64,000 bases of DNA from Chondrilla cf. caribensis. Its lineage: Eukaryota; Porifera; Demospongiae; Chondrillida; Chondrillidae. Position numbers and translations under genes: made by a program. The stretch covers positions 1,344,247-1,408,246 of the forward strand of contig OZ026554.1 of NCBI GenBank assembly GCA_964020155.1, given 5' to 3'. Of the stretch, positions 1 through 12,484 are shown piece after piece (positions within the stretch are counted from its first letter, which is position 1; each line of letters opens with the position of its first letter). Under the pieces are notes generated by a model. That model saw only the letters and a list, made by a program, of their open reading frames with translations, had not been told where the DNA came from and did not search any database.

Positions 1-500
1 ATTATTTTTGTGACTTTCTGTTGTAATTGAAAATCTGATGTAATTTTCTATTTATAACTGAATTACATACATCACTAGACAACTAAATTATATGTAATAC
101 TACATATATGCATGACATGTCTCCCTGTAATTTTCATATAGTAGACTGTGTACACTACAATGGGCTTAACTCTGGTCTTGGCGAGTGGTTTTTGGTGAAA
201 GTGGTTGTGATGGAAATGAGGTTCTTCTCCTCAAGGACATACGTATATGCTGCTGTTGAAGTGTACACTACCAATTGACCTTCTGACCTCCACTAAGTGT
301 CTGTATCATTAGTACATTTGTTTGTATCATGTCCATGTACATACGTATTTCTTGAATATGTACGTACATACGTACGTGTTTCCATGTCCATTGTGAGGTC
401 TGAATCTACTCGGAATACGTGTATGAATCATAGAGTGTTGTCCTTGGAACTGTATAACAATGGTGTCCATGACAGATTTGGATTTTTGTGTTTGGGCTAG
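1..500. other. Intron of the Atg8-like gene, left edge of window
   Basis: No exon is recognisable here. The N-terminal Atg8 exon is not present, so this is read as intron. It is AT-rich and contains runs of TACGTA-type sequence around 335-375. Confidence 0.6.
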
Positions 501-1651
501 GTTATTGTTGAGAAGAATCCTCGATCTGATTTGCCAAATATCGATAAGAAGAAGTTTCTGGTTCCTTCAGATCTTAGCGGTAAGTGTGTAGGTGTGTGTG
601 CATGTACATACATACATGCATATGTTAATGCATGCAGATGTATGTGGAAAGTTTGAATTATGGAGATGTTTTGTGAACAAGGTAGGATTTTCTGTTTTCA
701 TAGCAACAATGTACACATAAAGTGATACATACATATATGTACAATACAACCTCCTGTTAAATTGATACCGTATAGCAAGAAATTTTCATGAGGTCGCAAT
801 TTTCACAGTTTTCGTGATTTGACTGAAGGTGCAAAAATTACAACTGCGAATTTTCAGTATAACATCACATAATACTTGTCTTTGATTGCAACATCGCAAA
901 AATATAAACTGTGAATATTAGCCCAAGGTGCATTTTGCAAAATTTTGAACCTGTGAAAATTTCCCGCTATACGGTATGTTGTGTGAGTTTACATAACTTT
1001 GGTCTATACTGATGTAGCATGTGCCATACTGGTTGAAACTAGGCAGTCAAACTTCTCTGTATACACAAACTGATGAGTACCAACCTACGTATGTTGAGTC
1101 CACTCCAATATACATACATAATTCCCTCAGTTCAAACTTCAGGATGAATCAAATGGGTTGGGAATTGACCTCTGATAAGTAGAACTGTCCCCAGAGGTCT
1201 GACTTGCCCAGACTACGCTGTACTTACACACTAAGCATCCAGTCCCTGTGTCAACCTGTTGAACTATCTTTCAGTCACTATTGTAGCACAATACATGTAT
1301 GTACGTACAGAGTCTGTGTTCATATACGTGTATGCTGATACTTTGCTGTGTTATTGATGTACCTCTTCCTTGCTGTGTTATCGATGTACCTCTTCCTCTC
1401 TTCCTATTTATAGTATCCCAACTTCAATTCATCATTCGTCGTAGGATCAGCCTTCCTGCCGAGAAGGCCATGTTCTTTTTCGTTGGTAAAGGGGTTTTAA
1501 TGACCAACAGGTACATCATCACATGTGTATGAAACATGTATTTCTCCCTCACATGTGTGGGAACAACATTATTGTATGTGTGTACCTACCTAACAAACAT
1601 GCACATGTGCACACAGACAGACATAATAAACACACATACGCATGTACATTA

Positions 1652-1723
<72 letters not shown>

Positions 1724-1837
1724 TAATATTCTCTTCTCGTGCTCAGCAACAATGTCGGCTCCATATATGGTGAATACAAGGATGAAGATGGCTTCCTTTA
1801 TGTCTGCTACAGTGGTGAGAGTACCTTCGGCCTCTAA
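501..1837 (+). CDS. ATG8: Atg8/LC3-family ubiquitin-like autophagy protein (3' part)
   Basis: Three exons (501-579, 1414-1510, 1747-1837) join in phase to give the last 88 residues of an Atg8/LC3/GABARAP protein. Visible hallmarks are the block [15 protein letters not shown], then [20 protein letters not shown], then [18 protein letters not shown] before the stop. In this family ATG4 cleaves after the C-terminal glycine so that it can be conjugated to phosphatidylethanolamine on autophagosome membranes. Here the glycine is followed by a single Leu, so processing would remove one residue. The DEDGFLY end is LC3-like, while LVPSDLS is closer to GABARAP, so I do not assign a subfamily. The first exon(s), which carry the N-terminal helices, lie upstream of the window. 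Splice junctions are agcg/gtaagt, tatag/tat, caacag/gtacat and ctcag/c. Confidence 0.9.
768..974. mobile_element. MITE with CCGTATAGC termini
   Basis: The ends are CCGTATAGCaaGAAA and its inverted match TTTCccGCTATACGG, flanked on both sides by TA as expected of a TA target duplication. The interior is AT-rich with repeated TTTTCACAGT/TGTGAAAAT-like words and no coding potential. It sits in the first visible intron of the Atg8-like gene. A longer relative with the same ends lies at 57925-58263. Confidence 0.75.
1653..1720. repeat. (CA)n microsatellite
   Basis: Almost pure CA dinucleotide run with a short CG-rich start (acgcgcgcgc), in the last intron of the Atg8-like gene about 25 bp before the acceptor of the last exon. 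Confidence 0.95.
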
Positions 1838-2103
1838 ATCATCCTCTGATGCCTTGACTGCTTTTTACAGTACATTACCCGATAGAATAATTATATTATT
1901 ATTATTATATGTTTCACTGATGTTTGTGCTTACTTATTACTACTTATAGTGTACAATAATAATTATCTAATCTACACAACAGTACTTGTAATTATCTTAC
2001 ACTTTATAATATACGTACATACACTACACTGCTTATGTGAAAACCTTGTGTATAATAATGATAATAACTATTGTTAGTATTGTTTGACTGTGCGTGATTG
2101 ATG

Positions 2104-2498
2104 CAGTGGAACCTCTCCATTACAAACCTCTGAATTGCAGAATCTCTATAATAAGGACACCATTTTGTGTCCCAGTGTAGTACTGTAGTGTATTAGTGAC
2201 CTCTGAATTGCAGAAACCTCCATAATAAGGACACCATTTTGTGTCCCAGTGTAGTACTGTAGTGTATTAGTGACCTCTGAATTGCCGAAACCTCCATAAT
2301 AAGGACACCATTTTGTGTCCCAGTGTAGTACTGTAGTGTATTAGTGACCTCTGAATTGCAGAAACCTCCATAATAAGGACACCATTCTGTGTCCCAGTGT
2401 AGTACTGTAGTGTATTAGTGACCTCTGAATTGAGGACACCTCTTTAATAAGGACTAAATTCAAGGTCCCAAAGTGTCCTTTATAGAGAGGTTCCGCTG
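2104..2498. mobile_element. Pogo/Tigger-like MITE with internal 74-bp tandem repeats
   Basis: It begins CAGTGGAACCTCT and ends with the inverted match AGAGGTTCCGCTG. These ends resemble pogo/Tigger-type terminal repeats. The interior is a 74-bp unit (acctctgaattgcag through tgtattagtg) repeated about four times between roughly 2127 and 2425. There is no transposase ORF. A single-unit relative is at 34272-34446. Confidence 0.75.
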
Positions 2499-2514
2499 TA
2501 CATGATATTGTATA

Positions 2515-2630
2515 CAGTGGAACTTCTTCACAAAGGACACATTAATTGGTACCAGCCATTTTGAAGTTTGAATTTCAAAGTTCATTCACGTACCTTGGAT
2601 TGAGGGTGTCCTTTGTGAACTTGGGCACTG
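2515..2630. mobile_element. Short MITE of the CAGTGGAAC family
   Basis: A 116-bp element starting CAGTGGAACTTCTTCACAAA and ending with the imperfect inverted counterpart TTTGTGAACTTGGGCACTG. It lies 16 bp after the preceding, larger member of the same superfamily and is non-coding. Confidence 0.65.
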
Positions 2631-3040
2631 CAGCTGGTCTCCCAGCTAGGGTGAAGTATTAGACTTAGTAGTATTAATGTTAGTACTAGTAGTAGTAATA
2701 TACCGTATTAGTATGAGTACGTATAGATGAGTAGGACTATAGTACATACTTGTGGAGTCTAGCTGTTGAAAGTCACTGTGATCGAAGTGACACATGCACC
2801 AAGTACTTGCACTGGCTTCTGGCTGTGTACGTTTCATTTTTGATGAATGTCACAGGAAAGAAAATGCTGAGTCGGTAAAAGTTCAGATTGTTTGCATGAT
2901 TGATTTCTATTAGCACCCAGGCAATCGTGGACATTGTAAGATCAAAGCAGCAATCATGGGACCCTTATAATGGGTAATTATAAACCCATGACAATTCTTA
3001 GTGTCATGGTTTATCTATTACGTACATAATATATTATATT
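2631..3040. other. Intergenic DNA, nothing recognised
   Basis: AT-rich DNA with TAG/TAC trinucleotide-rich stretches (2660-2750). No ORF or RNA gene is supported. Confidence 0.5.
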
Positions 3041-3420
3041 ATCGCCCGATGACGTCATACATCAAAGAGACCGGTATGCCGGTATACAGGTTACCAGCAC
3101 TGCAGTAACCTGCAAGCGCCCCCTAAAACCTAGCAACGCGACCGCACAATTATCACATCAATCAACACTTTGGAAGACCATTGTCAAGCAATCAGTCAGT
3201 CTCGTACTGGTGTACAACGTACAACTTTCTTCATTGGCTCGATTTGTTTCGCTCTGCTTTCATGGTGAGGTGCCCTGAACCCCTGACGCTTCCTAATTTC
3301 GGACACTTTGGATTGTTGCGAAACTGTTCTCTTCGCGAATCTGCCGTTTTTCGGATCAAGTTTAAAATCAAGTTTGGTATCAAACTGATCCTCAATCTAC
3401 GAAACAACGTTTAAAGATTT
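3041..3420 (+). promoter_or_regulatory. Promoter-like GC-richer patch with CRE, orphan
   Basis: This patch is richer in CpG than its surroundings. It contains the perfect palindrome TGACGTCA (about 3050-3057), which is the CREB/ATF site. At about 3262 the word CATGGTGAGG could be the end of a first exon followed by a GT donor. An open frame from ATG 3260 would encode 51 residues with no family resemblance. It may be the promoter and first exon of an unrecognised transcript, or a degraded element. Confidence 0.3.
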
Positions 3421-3710
3421 GAATAAATTTAACCGATTATCGTACTTGATGTTCCAAAGTAGAAAGCGTCCAGAATTGGGGCACCACACCATACTCGTTT
3501 TTGGGACTCGTCATCTTCCACGTCGAAATCAAATCGCTTACACAATAGCTAGTTGTTGGCTTTCCTCACTGCTGGAAGGATGCTAATGCTTATGATAGAC
3601 CTTTTTCTTGAAAGAGAAACAAAATTACTGGAAATATCGAAACGAGGGGAAGAAAGTATTTGAATTCAAACGTACGGCGTATTTTCTAGGCGGCTATTTT
3701 GCGATAAGCC

Positions 3711-3809
3711 ACTTACTACACGCTCTCTCTGCCGTATTGCTTTGTTTACTGCACTCGCCCTCGGGCTCGAGCAGTAAACGCAATACGGCACAGAGAGCGT
3801 GTAGTAACT
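3711..3809. repeat. Foldback (hairpin) element
   Basis: A near-perfect inverted repeat: the left arm TTACTACACGCTCTCTCTGC and its continuation return as the right arm ending GCACAGAGAGCGTGTAGTAA. The loop centre is CTCGCCCTCGGGCTCGAG. The arms are about 45 bp each with a few mismatches. It is non-coding, and the two opposite-strand ORFs over it are a by-product of the palindrome. Confidence 0.85.
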
Positions 3810-4182
3810 AGTACATATTATTATGTATACACAATTGAGACAATACATCTGAAGCATAATTTACATTATATTATGTGTATGTGTACTTGTATACTGTTAA
3901 TAATAATATAAGTTACAATAATTACAATAATATAATTATTGTCAAAAATAGATTAATGAGAGAAAATAGCTGAGTGTTTTGTATCAATAATAAATAAATA
4001 TCATACACCTAACCAGGATGGTTCCCCATACAAACACACAGCATTACAACACATGCAGGTATACCCACTCACAGTGATAACGACATGGACACAATAATGA
4101 GTTGCAATATGAACTAGATTGACATATAAAATGCTGAAAATACTCCTAAATGCCATCTTGATGCTACACAGAGGCACAGGGT
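3810..4182. other. AT-rich downstream region of TOP1
   Basis: Sequence past the TOP1 stop codon on the minus strand, presumably 3' UTR and flank. It holds TAATAATA-type runs. I see no gene. Confidence 0.5.
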
Positions 4183-6498
4183 CTAGAAGACAAACGAGTC
4201 GTCTGCCATATCAATGGCCCAGGCAAATTTCTGCCTCTGTGTCTTGTTGTAGACTTTCTCCACCGGAATATCCCACTTCTTACACCTGTAGAGATTACGT
4301 TATGCCTCGCAAGTGAACAAGCATACACATGTGGATTAGAACATACAGTATTCACTCACCATGACACTGATATGCGTGGGTCAAGATAGTTCAGTTTTGA
4401 GGTACCAAGGGCAATTTCCTTGTTCTCTTCCTACAATGGAATAGGTGTATGTATGCTTAAGAACATACCTAGGTACATACTGTATACACATGCACAGTAT
4501 GACACACATACGTATGTATGCACACGTGATCATGTGTTGTAAAGGCCACAATGCAGGGCCTTGGGAAGTAACAATGTACCCACACTGGACATGGAATTCC
4601 ACACACCTTATCAGTGGCTTGCAGTTCAAGTTTATGCAACTGCTCTTTCAATCTCTCAACTTTTCTCTTTGCCACATCTACTTTTCTACAGAAACATCAA
4701 AGGTAAACAATCCTCAATGTTTGTGTATTTTGACAATGTACGTATGCACATACAAATAAATGTACGAACATCTGTATGTATTCCTATGTGAAAAGCCCCT
4801 GTTCTACTAGAGCAATTAGGTGCTTACAAATTGTTTCAAGTTGAAACCAGTTCAACGCATCAACATGTAAACATGTTAGGGTGATCATGCAAGGCAAACC
4901 ACATATCGAGGTGGTTTGAAACAAGGATAAAAACAATTTTAAAGAAAGTGCTCCAGTGTATCCATGGCTTACATGTACGTATGTGCATTCCAGCAAGTGC
5001 TTACTTCTTATCCCCCGACTTCTTTGCATCCTTCATATCCTTTTCTGCTTCCTTGACGCTGTCTTTCTTTGCATCAATCTTTTTCTGCAAGTTTTCCATT
5101 TGCTGGTCGAAGGTCTTGGGAGGAGCACGCTGATGGTTACAGAGGACAGCTACTGCTCTGTTGGCTCTGTTGTAGGACAGTATCTTGGCAGGTGGGAGAT
5201 CACTGGCTGTATGGACAAATAAAGTACGTACATACAGTATGGCATTTTGGGGGTCAGTACCATAAAAAGTATGTATGCAATACACAACTGCACATAGTGT
5301 AGGTATCTACGTATAGATGTAAGTACGTACATAAACATCTACCATATATCCAGAAATATTGGCGGTCATAAAATTTGGCAAATTGCCCGAAATTTGGCCC
5401 AATGCATTATTTGCAGAATTTAAATTTGGCGGTTTGCCAGAATGAGTGTTGATAATGTTAAAATTTGGTGCCGTATGGTGAATATTAGTTTGGCGGTTTT
5501 GCCTGTGACCGCCAAATTGCCAAATTTAAATCACTGCCAATATTTCCGGATAGACAGTATTTACGTACTTTTTTGTATTTACATGCTCTGAAGTTTTGCT
5601 TAGCTTACCAGATGTCAACAAAGCTAGCTGTTCCTGGAGGGTATTGGAAGCATTGTATGTCCTGAACACCTGTCATGGGATTGAACACATGATCAGTATA
5701 CACAATCATGCACATACGTAGGTACACCAGGAGCATCAAATACAAACATACGTATGTACACGCATACATTTACGTACCTTAGCGGTGAGGCCCTCCATCA
5801 ACTCCTGTAAGTGTTTGTTCAAATCTGATGTCTGCATGTGTACATACGTAGAAAAAAATCATCTGCACACGTACGCACAATAGTACCACTTTGAGAGACA
5901 CTTGGTGACTCTTGGAGCTGGCTGATTGAGGTGCACAGTATGTATGTGATCACTGGTCACATACAGATGAGGGGTGGTCTCTTGTGAGGGGTGGTTGCTA
6001 TATTGTACATACGTACCAAAATGTGACTAACAAAAGTGGTCTAATAAGACGAGTGGTGGGTTACCTGGGGGCCATTAAGGGGGATACTACTGTACATACG
6101 TATGTACGTATGTATGCCCACAGATTTCATATGTACATATGTACGTACTTACACTCACTAATCCCCCTCTATTAACACCAATATTACGTATGCACGGCAT
6201 GTACATACCAAGATGTGACAGAAATGAATGGCACAACTTACAGAAAGCCTGTCAAAAAGGTCATGGCCAGGATCCTTCCCTTTAGTGAAGAGCCTCAGAT
6301 TCTTAAAGACCTGCTTATCAACGGAGACATGGTTTTGGTACCTGATGGAGTCCTTCCCAAGAAAGTCGAACTCCACAACATTTGTTTCTCCATCAAGGGC
6401 CTCATGCAGTTCTGAAGGACAGTAGGTACAGTATGTGCACATGATCAGTATGGGTTGACAGAGCGGAAACTGTTTGGTGGGAAACCATTGCCATGCAT

Positions 6499-6544
<46 letters not shown>

Positions 6545-9500
6545 CTTGCACGTACATATGTATGTACTATAGTAGAAGGTGTTTAGACTTGTACACAAAA
6601 ACAGGAAAAGATGAACTAACTTATGTGCTCTACTCTGAGTGAACAACAGCCAACAGTGTCAGCAGACTCATCTGGGTCTTTCTCGTTGCCAGCTCTGAGA
6701 GCTAGCTTGTCAATGAAATACAGTGCAGTGGCCCTAAGAACAGCAGATAGGTACATACAGTACGTACGTATGTTCATACATAACGCAACCACCATGATGA
6801 TTCCAGAGTTCCTGCAACACACCTCTGCCTAATTCTCATCTCTTTTGATTTGAGGTCCTCATAATACTGCTTCCTTATGGCATCAACACAGGTCTTAAGC
6901 TTGCGAGCTGTTTCGTACTTCATCCAATCTTTCTCGCCCTACAAACACACAAACACAAGTACATATCCATGTACGTACGTACGTACTTTGAATATCATGC
7001 TAAAAGAGACTTGAAATATCCCTAGGCTACGTGCATATGTATATCATGCTGAAACTAAGTGCACTGGAAGTCACTGTGTATGAAGTGGATAGCCAGTGTA
7101 CGTACCTTTATCCTAGAGGTGGGGTTCAACATGACATATTTGATCTGTCCTTGTATGTTCTCCGTCCAGGATGCCAGCCATGTCACACTGTTATCATGTG
7201 ATACAGCCTTCCACTTGTGACCATCAGGTGGAGCTGGTATCTTGGCATCCCTGAATACAAAGGTACAGCAAAGGATAAGACTAGATCAATACACGGTATC
7301 CTTACAAAGGCCTTACAGGACACACATACGTACGTGCATATCAGTATATGTAAGTATGTACATGCGACTCTTCCAATACAGACACTGTAAGTTAGAAGAA
7401 TTCTTGGATTTGGATTCTGAATCCCATGATATTGAAAATTAGATTGAAAAAATTACAGTGAACATTGAAGTGAACAAAATAGATGAGTTCAAAATCCCAA
7501 AAATCTTCTAACATACATGTCCAACAACTTCCACTCCTTCACAGACACTGTATTCATCTAAAACCTCAAATATGCACTCTCAATGTAGGAAGTTTCTTCA
7601 CTATTAAGGTGAATTTAGAGGCTTTAAAGCTATGTATCTACATGCAGTATATGTACATGCTTCCTTTACTCACTAAACTGTTTCACTGCATACATGTACG
7701 CATATATACGAATATACAATAAGCTGCAACTGAAAGCAGTGTTGGTTGACAAGTAGACTAACTTTCCAATGTTTATTGTCACATCTTCTGGTTGGACGCG
7801 TTTCTAATGGGAAGTGAAAACAAAATAAACACGGCATACAGTCTTTTACAATAATATACCATATACACATGTAAGCATGTACATACGTATGTATGTTAGT
7901 TGTACACACATACCTTGATCATGCCTTGCTTGGGATGGTCACCACGTCCTCTGAACAAACCCGGAGGCTCTATCTTGAAGTTACCAATGCGCTCCCTATG
8001 TTGGAGCACACAAAACAGACATACGTATGTACGTATGATGAATAAAAACACGTGCATATGTATACATACGTACGTACATGTAACTGTGTCTCTTTCAGAA
8101 AGGTGGACGCAAGGTTACTAATGATATAGAACCATGCACACACATACGTACATACGTAGTATATGAAGGTGTTAGTCATCATTAGGGCATCCAGTACGGG
8201 GCAGTGAGCATACAGGATGCACGGAGACAGTGACTACGGGATAGTGTACCTGTGATACTCATGAGCCTAACAATTGATACTGTCAAACTCACTAACTGAC
8301 ACAGGACGTTGATGTGTTGTGTATTGTACGTATATGTCATGGATGATGAAGACTACCACAAGTGAAATGATACCCTCGATATGTACGTAACTTGAATACA
8401 CGTACAATGTCAAACATACGTAAATACGTACACACACGAGTTGAAACCATCATAGTATGACATCTCTGTATACACCATGAAGCAACAAAGTGGTTATAAC
8501 ATGTTTGAAGCAAGGGCCATACAGTGTGCAGTACGTGCAAGTGGCATGGGCACATCTAACATTGCAAAACAGCTTGTTGAACCAAACCACAACACACACT
8601 GATGTCATGACTCACTTGTGTCCATCCATCAAGGCCCAGCCATACTCCTCAATAATCTGCTCATTCTCTTCTTTTATTTTCAGCTTCTCTTCTTTGGACA
8701 TCTGCTTTCTGGCCTCACTCTTGTCCTTGTAGTACTGGTTGATTTGACTGAAATTGCACTTTCTGAAATCTCTAATTAACTTTGCTTCCTCTGCTGTCAT
8801 TACCTTCAAAAAAGTAAATTGCAGTGTCATAATTACATGTGTACCAACTGTGTACTTGACGAACTTTCATGTACAGTACATGTACGTACACACAAACGTA
8901 CTTTTCTCCAGTCACTCCAGAAATTTTGAATGAAGATATCCTTCTTTGTGTACTCATGTTCCAACATCTTACCAAAAAAGCCAGCAACCTATGTATGCAG
9001 AACCAAATCAAAATGCATATTGTCAGGTAAGTAAAAAATTTCACAAATGGTTATACGTACACTCATATTGTACATGTACCAGAAGTATTCGTATGTACTG
9101 ATTGTAGTGTACAATGATGATGGTTATGTACATACGTACGTACTTCTTCAGTATCTGGAGCAAGGGCAACTGGCTTCCCATCATAGAGAAACTTCACATG
9201 CTTGGGTAGGGGCTCATAAAGTGGGGGGAAATAGGGACCCTGCAAGTAAGGGAAATAAGCACATAGTGATGTAACATAAACTATCCAGTGCATTCGTACT
9301 TACATATACATACATACATACATATACATATTTGCAGTAGTATCAAAATTCACATACTAGGAGCACACTATTACTACACACACAGAATTTGAAAGTAGCC
9401 AAGGTATGTACAGATGTTGAAAATTACACACGTTTACATACGTATGTACATACGTACGTATGTAGGTTTATGTGGATTCATCTACAAACAACAAACACTA

Positions 9501-12484
9501 ACTTTGTGTTCTAGCGTTTTCCACTTTATTCCTTCTGGCAACCTCTCCTCTTCCCACCACTTCCACACCTCACGCTCTTCTTCCTTCTTCTTCTTCTTTT
9601 GTGGACTGTCACTCTACAACATTGTAGCATATGCACACATATACGTATGTACGTATGTATATGGCCAATATAGTACCATCCAATTTTTCATTTACATAAT
9701 ATACAATACACTGGCTAATTCAAGTTGTTACAGGATTCATTCACTGGTATTTTAGCAAATATCTCTTACTTTAAATAAATGATAACCTTCACACTGTCCA
9801 CCTTTCAACAATTGTGATAAACATAATATTCACAGACAATTATTGTGTGCCAGATTTAGGATATGGGCCAACACTAATGTAACATACTACAGGCCTTGAC
9901 ATCCTCTCAGAAAGAGATATCCAATAAAACAAACATACGTACACAAAGATATTAGCCCCTCCTTTAAAATTACATGCAACCAAATACATACTGTGGAACT
10001 TCTCTATTGAGGACACTTTGGGATCTCAATTTGTGTCCATATTACAGGGTTTCCTCAATTCAGAGGTACGTACGTATGTAACTCCATACAGTCACAGAAT
10101 GGTGTCCTCAATATAAAGGTTTCCTCCATTTAGAGGTTCCACTGTATGTACGTATATACGTCGGTACACATACCTCTTTCTTCAAAGGAGTTGCTGGTTT
10201 GTCCTTCTTCTTTACAGGTGTGGTCTTCGTCACTGCAGGGGATGACTTTTCTATTTTCTTGGGTTCCTTCTTAGCACTCACTGATTGTACAGGAAACAAT
10301 ACAGAATGTGTTACACACTGCATTTCCAACTACCCACACAAACACAATATTGGGTACTTTCACAATACTTACATGCGTACATTCAATGTGTGCGTAAAAT
10401 CATGTGGGCAAATACTACGCAAGTACATACACAATAGAACCAAAGGTTATAGACGTGGTCATACATACGCACACTGCTCCCTCAACAAACACACCTTTCT
10501 TGGTAGTGGTACTGGCAGACTTTGGAGTTTCCTTTTTAGCTTCTGCCTTGAGTCTTGGTTTTGACTTCTTAGCCTATGATATACATGGAGTGACAGTGGT
10601 AAACTAGGAAAATACGTAGACAACAGCACATGCAACAGTGTACAAGTGTATAGAATACCTTGAAATCATCATCCCTGTCACTGTAACTGTCATCAGACTC
10701 CGAATTCAGTCCTAGGGCTACCGGTTCATCACTGCTTTCATCCTCATCATCAGAGAGAGAAGACACACTAAAATCATCCTCACTGTCTTCTTCGTGTTGT
10801 CTCTTGGAACCAGCTGACAAACGTTTTGTCTTCTTGTCATGCTTTTCTTTAGAAGATGTCTCCATAGGTTCACTCTTCACTTCCGACTTAACCGGAACAG
10901 AGTTCTGTTTGTCCATTCTCCCCTTTGCTACACTGGTGCTGCTTTTTGTTTGCTGTTTAGTACTTGGAGGGTTAGGGGTTTCTGGAGATTTCTTTTCCAC
11001 TTTTACCTGGAACTTTTTATCTTGTTCTGGTTTGGGTTTGTGGACAGATGATTCCTTCCGTTTTTCCGTTTTGACACTCTTGGTAGGTTTATTGGCTGAT
11101 TGTACAGGTACAGTTGTGACATTTTTCTTCCTAGAGAATAAATTTCCATCAATATCATCGTCGTCTTCATCTGAGTCCTCTATCACTGGCTATAATCAAA
11201 CACAAAACAGAACAACACTTCAATATTCTTTCCATACAACAAAAATGCATATTGTATGTACATACGCATGTACGTACATATGTATACAACAAATGTGTTC
11301 AACTCATACCACACACACAACAAACCCGTTTAACTTTAGGAGGCACTTTTTTCTTAGAATCACTTGAGGGTACTTTGTGCTGATGTGAAGACTTTGTTCC
11401 TGGGGTAGTACTCTTGTGATGTCCATCTGCTGGTCTCTTGTGTGGTCTTTCTGTAGAATCAGGCTTGGGTCGCTTGGAAGCTACATAACATATGGAGGGA
11501 AAATAATGTGAGGTTGAAATTTTGCGTTTTCACAATTTGGGCCAATTCGCGAAAGTCGATTGCGAAATCCTTACAAGTGAAATTATCAAAACACAAATTG
11601 TAAACGTGATACCGAGAAATGCTTGTTTGAGCACGAAATCACAAAGTTTTTCCGCTATATGGAATGCATATTGATCAATGGATATTTTTATATATGTATC
11701 CTGAAGTCACCACTAGCCCAGACAGCTACAACGAAGGTTTTCATCAATGAGATGTATTGCTACACAAAAATGACAATAACTCATAATAATGGTGGTTATC
11801 ACACCTGTCAAAATACATACGTACACTAATTTGTGCACATTAATACACTGGTTAGAGTCAGTAGAGCTCTCTCGCGTGAAACACAAATGCAAGACAGAAA
11901 AGACACAATGATGATGCCACATTGAGGAAACATTCGTCAAGTCTTTGAAACATGTACATATTAACACACACACAAGCAGATATGCATATAAGTGTACACT
12001 GGTGAACATGTATGTACGTGCATGCGTATGTACATACCTGGTTCACTGGGGCCATTGGGTTGTCTCTTTGGTGCATGCTACAAGTATCAAAGAGGAAAAT
12101 GTAAATCTCTCAACTCTCAAAATATGAGACATTGAATTATACCATCTTCAAGATACGTATTCACCTAAATGGCATTAAACCAGGAGATTAACAAATGTCA
12201 CATAATAATACAGTAATACATACATGGAGAGGCATTGTTAACAGTGTTGTCTCATTTAATGATATTCTAACCACAAACCCTCTACGGTCATTGTGTATTA
12301 TAAACAATAGCTTTTCCATTACTAAACCAACTTTAGCGTATAAACCAGCGAAGGGCGAGCCCAGCAGGAATAGCAATCAACAGTAGAGAAATGAACGTAG
12401 ACATTAGTATCACTAAACGCACAATGCATCCTCACATACCTGGTTGACGTCCGAGAACAAGAAACCGAGTTTGTTGTGGTCCAT
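4183..12484 (-). CDS. TOP1: DNA topoisomerase I (type IB), 22 exons
   Basis: The type IB enzyme nicks one DNA strand through a 3'-phosphotyrosyl link and relaxes supercoils ahead of polymerases. Exons, 5' to 3' on the minus strand: 12484-12440, 12077-12038, 11480-11326, 11189-10659, 10573-10495, 10280-10174, 9613-9503, 9239-9144, 8988-8902, 8803-8616, 7995-7914, 7803-7763, 7250-7106, 6938-6823, 6733-6621, 6411-6242, 5831-5778, 5669-5609, 5206-5005, 4685-4607, 4430-4360, 4285-4183. They sum to 2676 nt (891 residues) with every phase matching. Residues 1-320 are a Lys/Ser/Glu-rich nuclear tail. The core starts at [15 protein letters not shown]. Counterparts of the human active site are visible: [32 protein letters not shown] and the nucleophile Tyr849 in [10 protein letters not shown] charged linker ([13 protein letters not shown]) precedes the C-terminal domain. 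The protein ends MADDSFVF instead of the vertebrate acidic-aromatic end. ATG 12482-12484 is the first in-frame start. Confidence 0.96.
5349..5550. mobile_element. MITE with TCCGGAAATATTGGC-type ends in TOP1 intron
   Basis: The left end TCCAGAAATATTGGCGGT matches inverted ACTGCCAATATTTCCGGA, and both are flanked by TA. The interior repeats AATTTGGCGGTTTGCC-like words, similar in flavour to the CCGTATAGC elements but with different ends. It lies between the exons at 5005-5206 and 5609-5669 and is non-coding. Confidence 0.7.
6500..6542. repeat. (CA)n microsatellite in TOP1 intron
   Basis: A pure run of CA dinucleotides between the exons at 6242-6411 and 6621-6733. Confidence 0.95.
9991..10144. 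mobile_element. CAGTGGAAC-family MITE in TOP1 intron
   Basis: It starts CTGTGGAACTTCTCTATTGA and ends TTTAGAGGTTCCACTG, preceded and followed by TA. The interior words (ggacactttgggatctcaat, gtgtcctcaat) match the other members at 2104 and 34272. Confidence 0.7.
11489..11668. mobile_element. Degenerate CCGTATAGC-type MITE in TOP1 intron
   Basis: The interior has the AATTTTGCGTTTTCACAATTTG style of the element at 768-974, and the right end reads TTTTTCCGCTATATGG. The left end is decayed. Assignment rests on this partial resemblance only. Confidence 0.4.
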
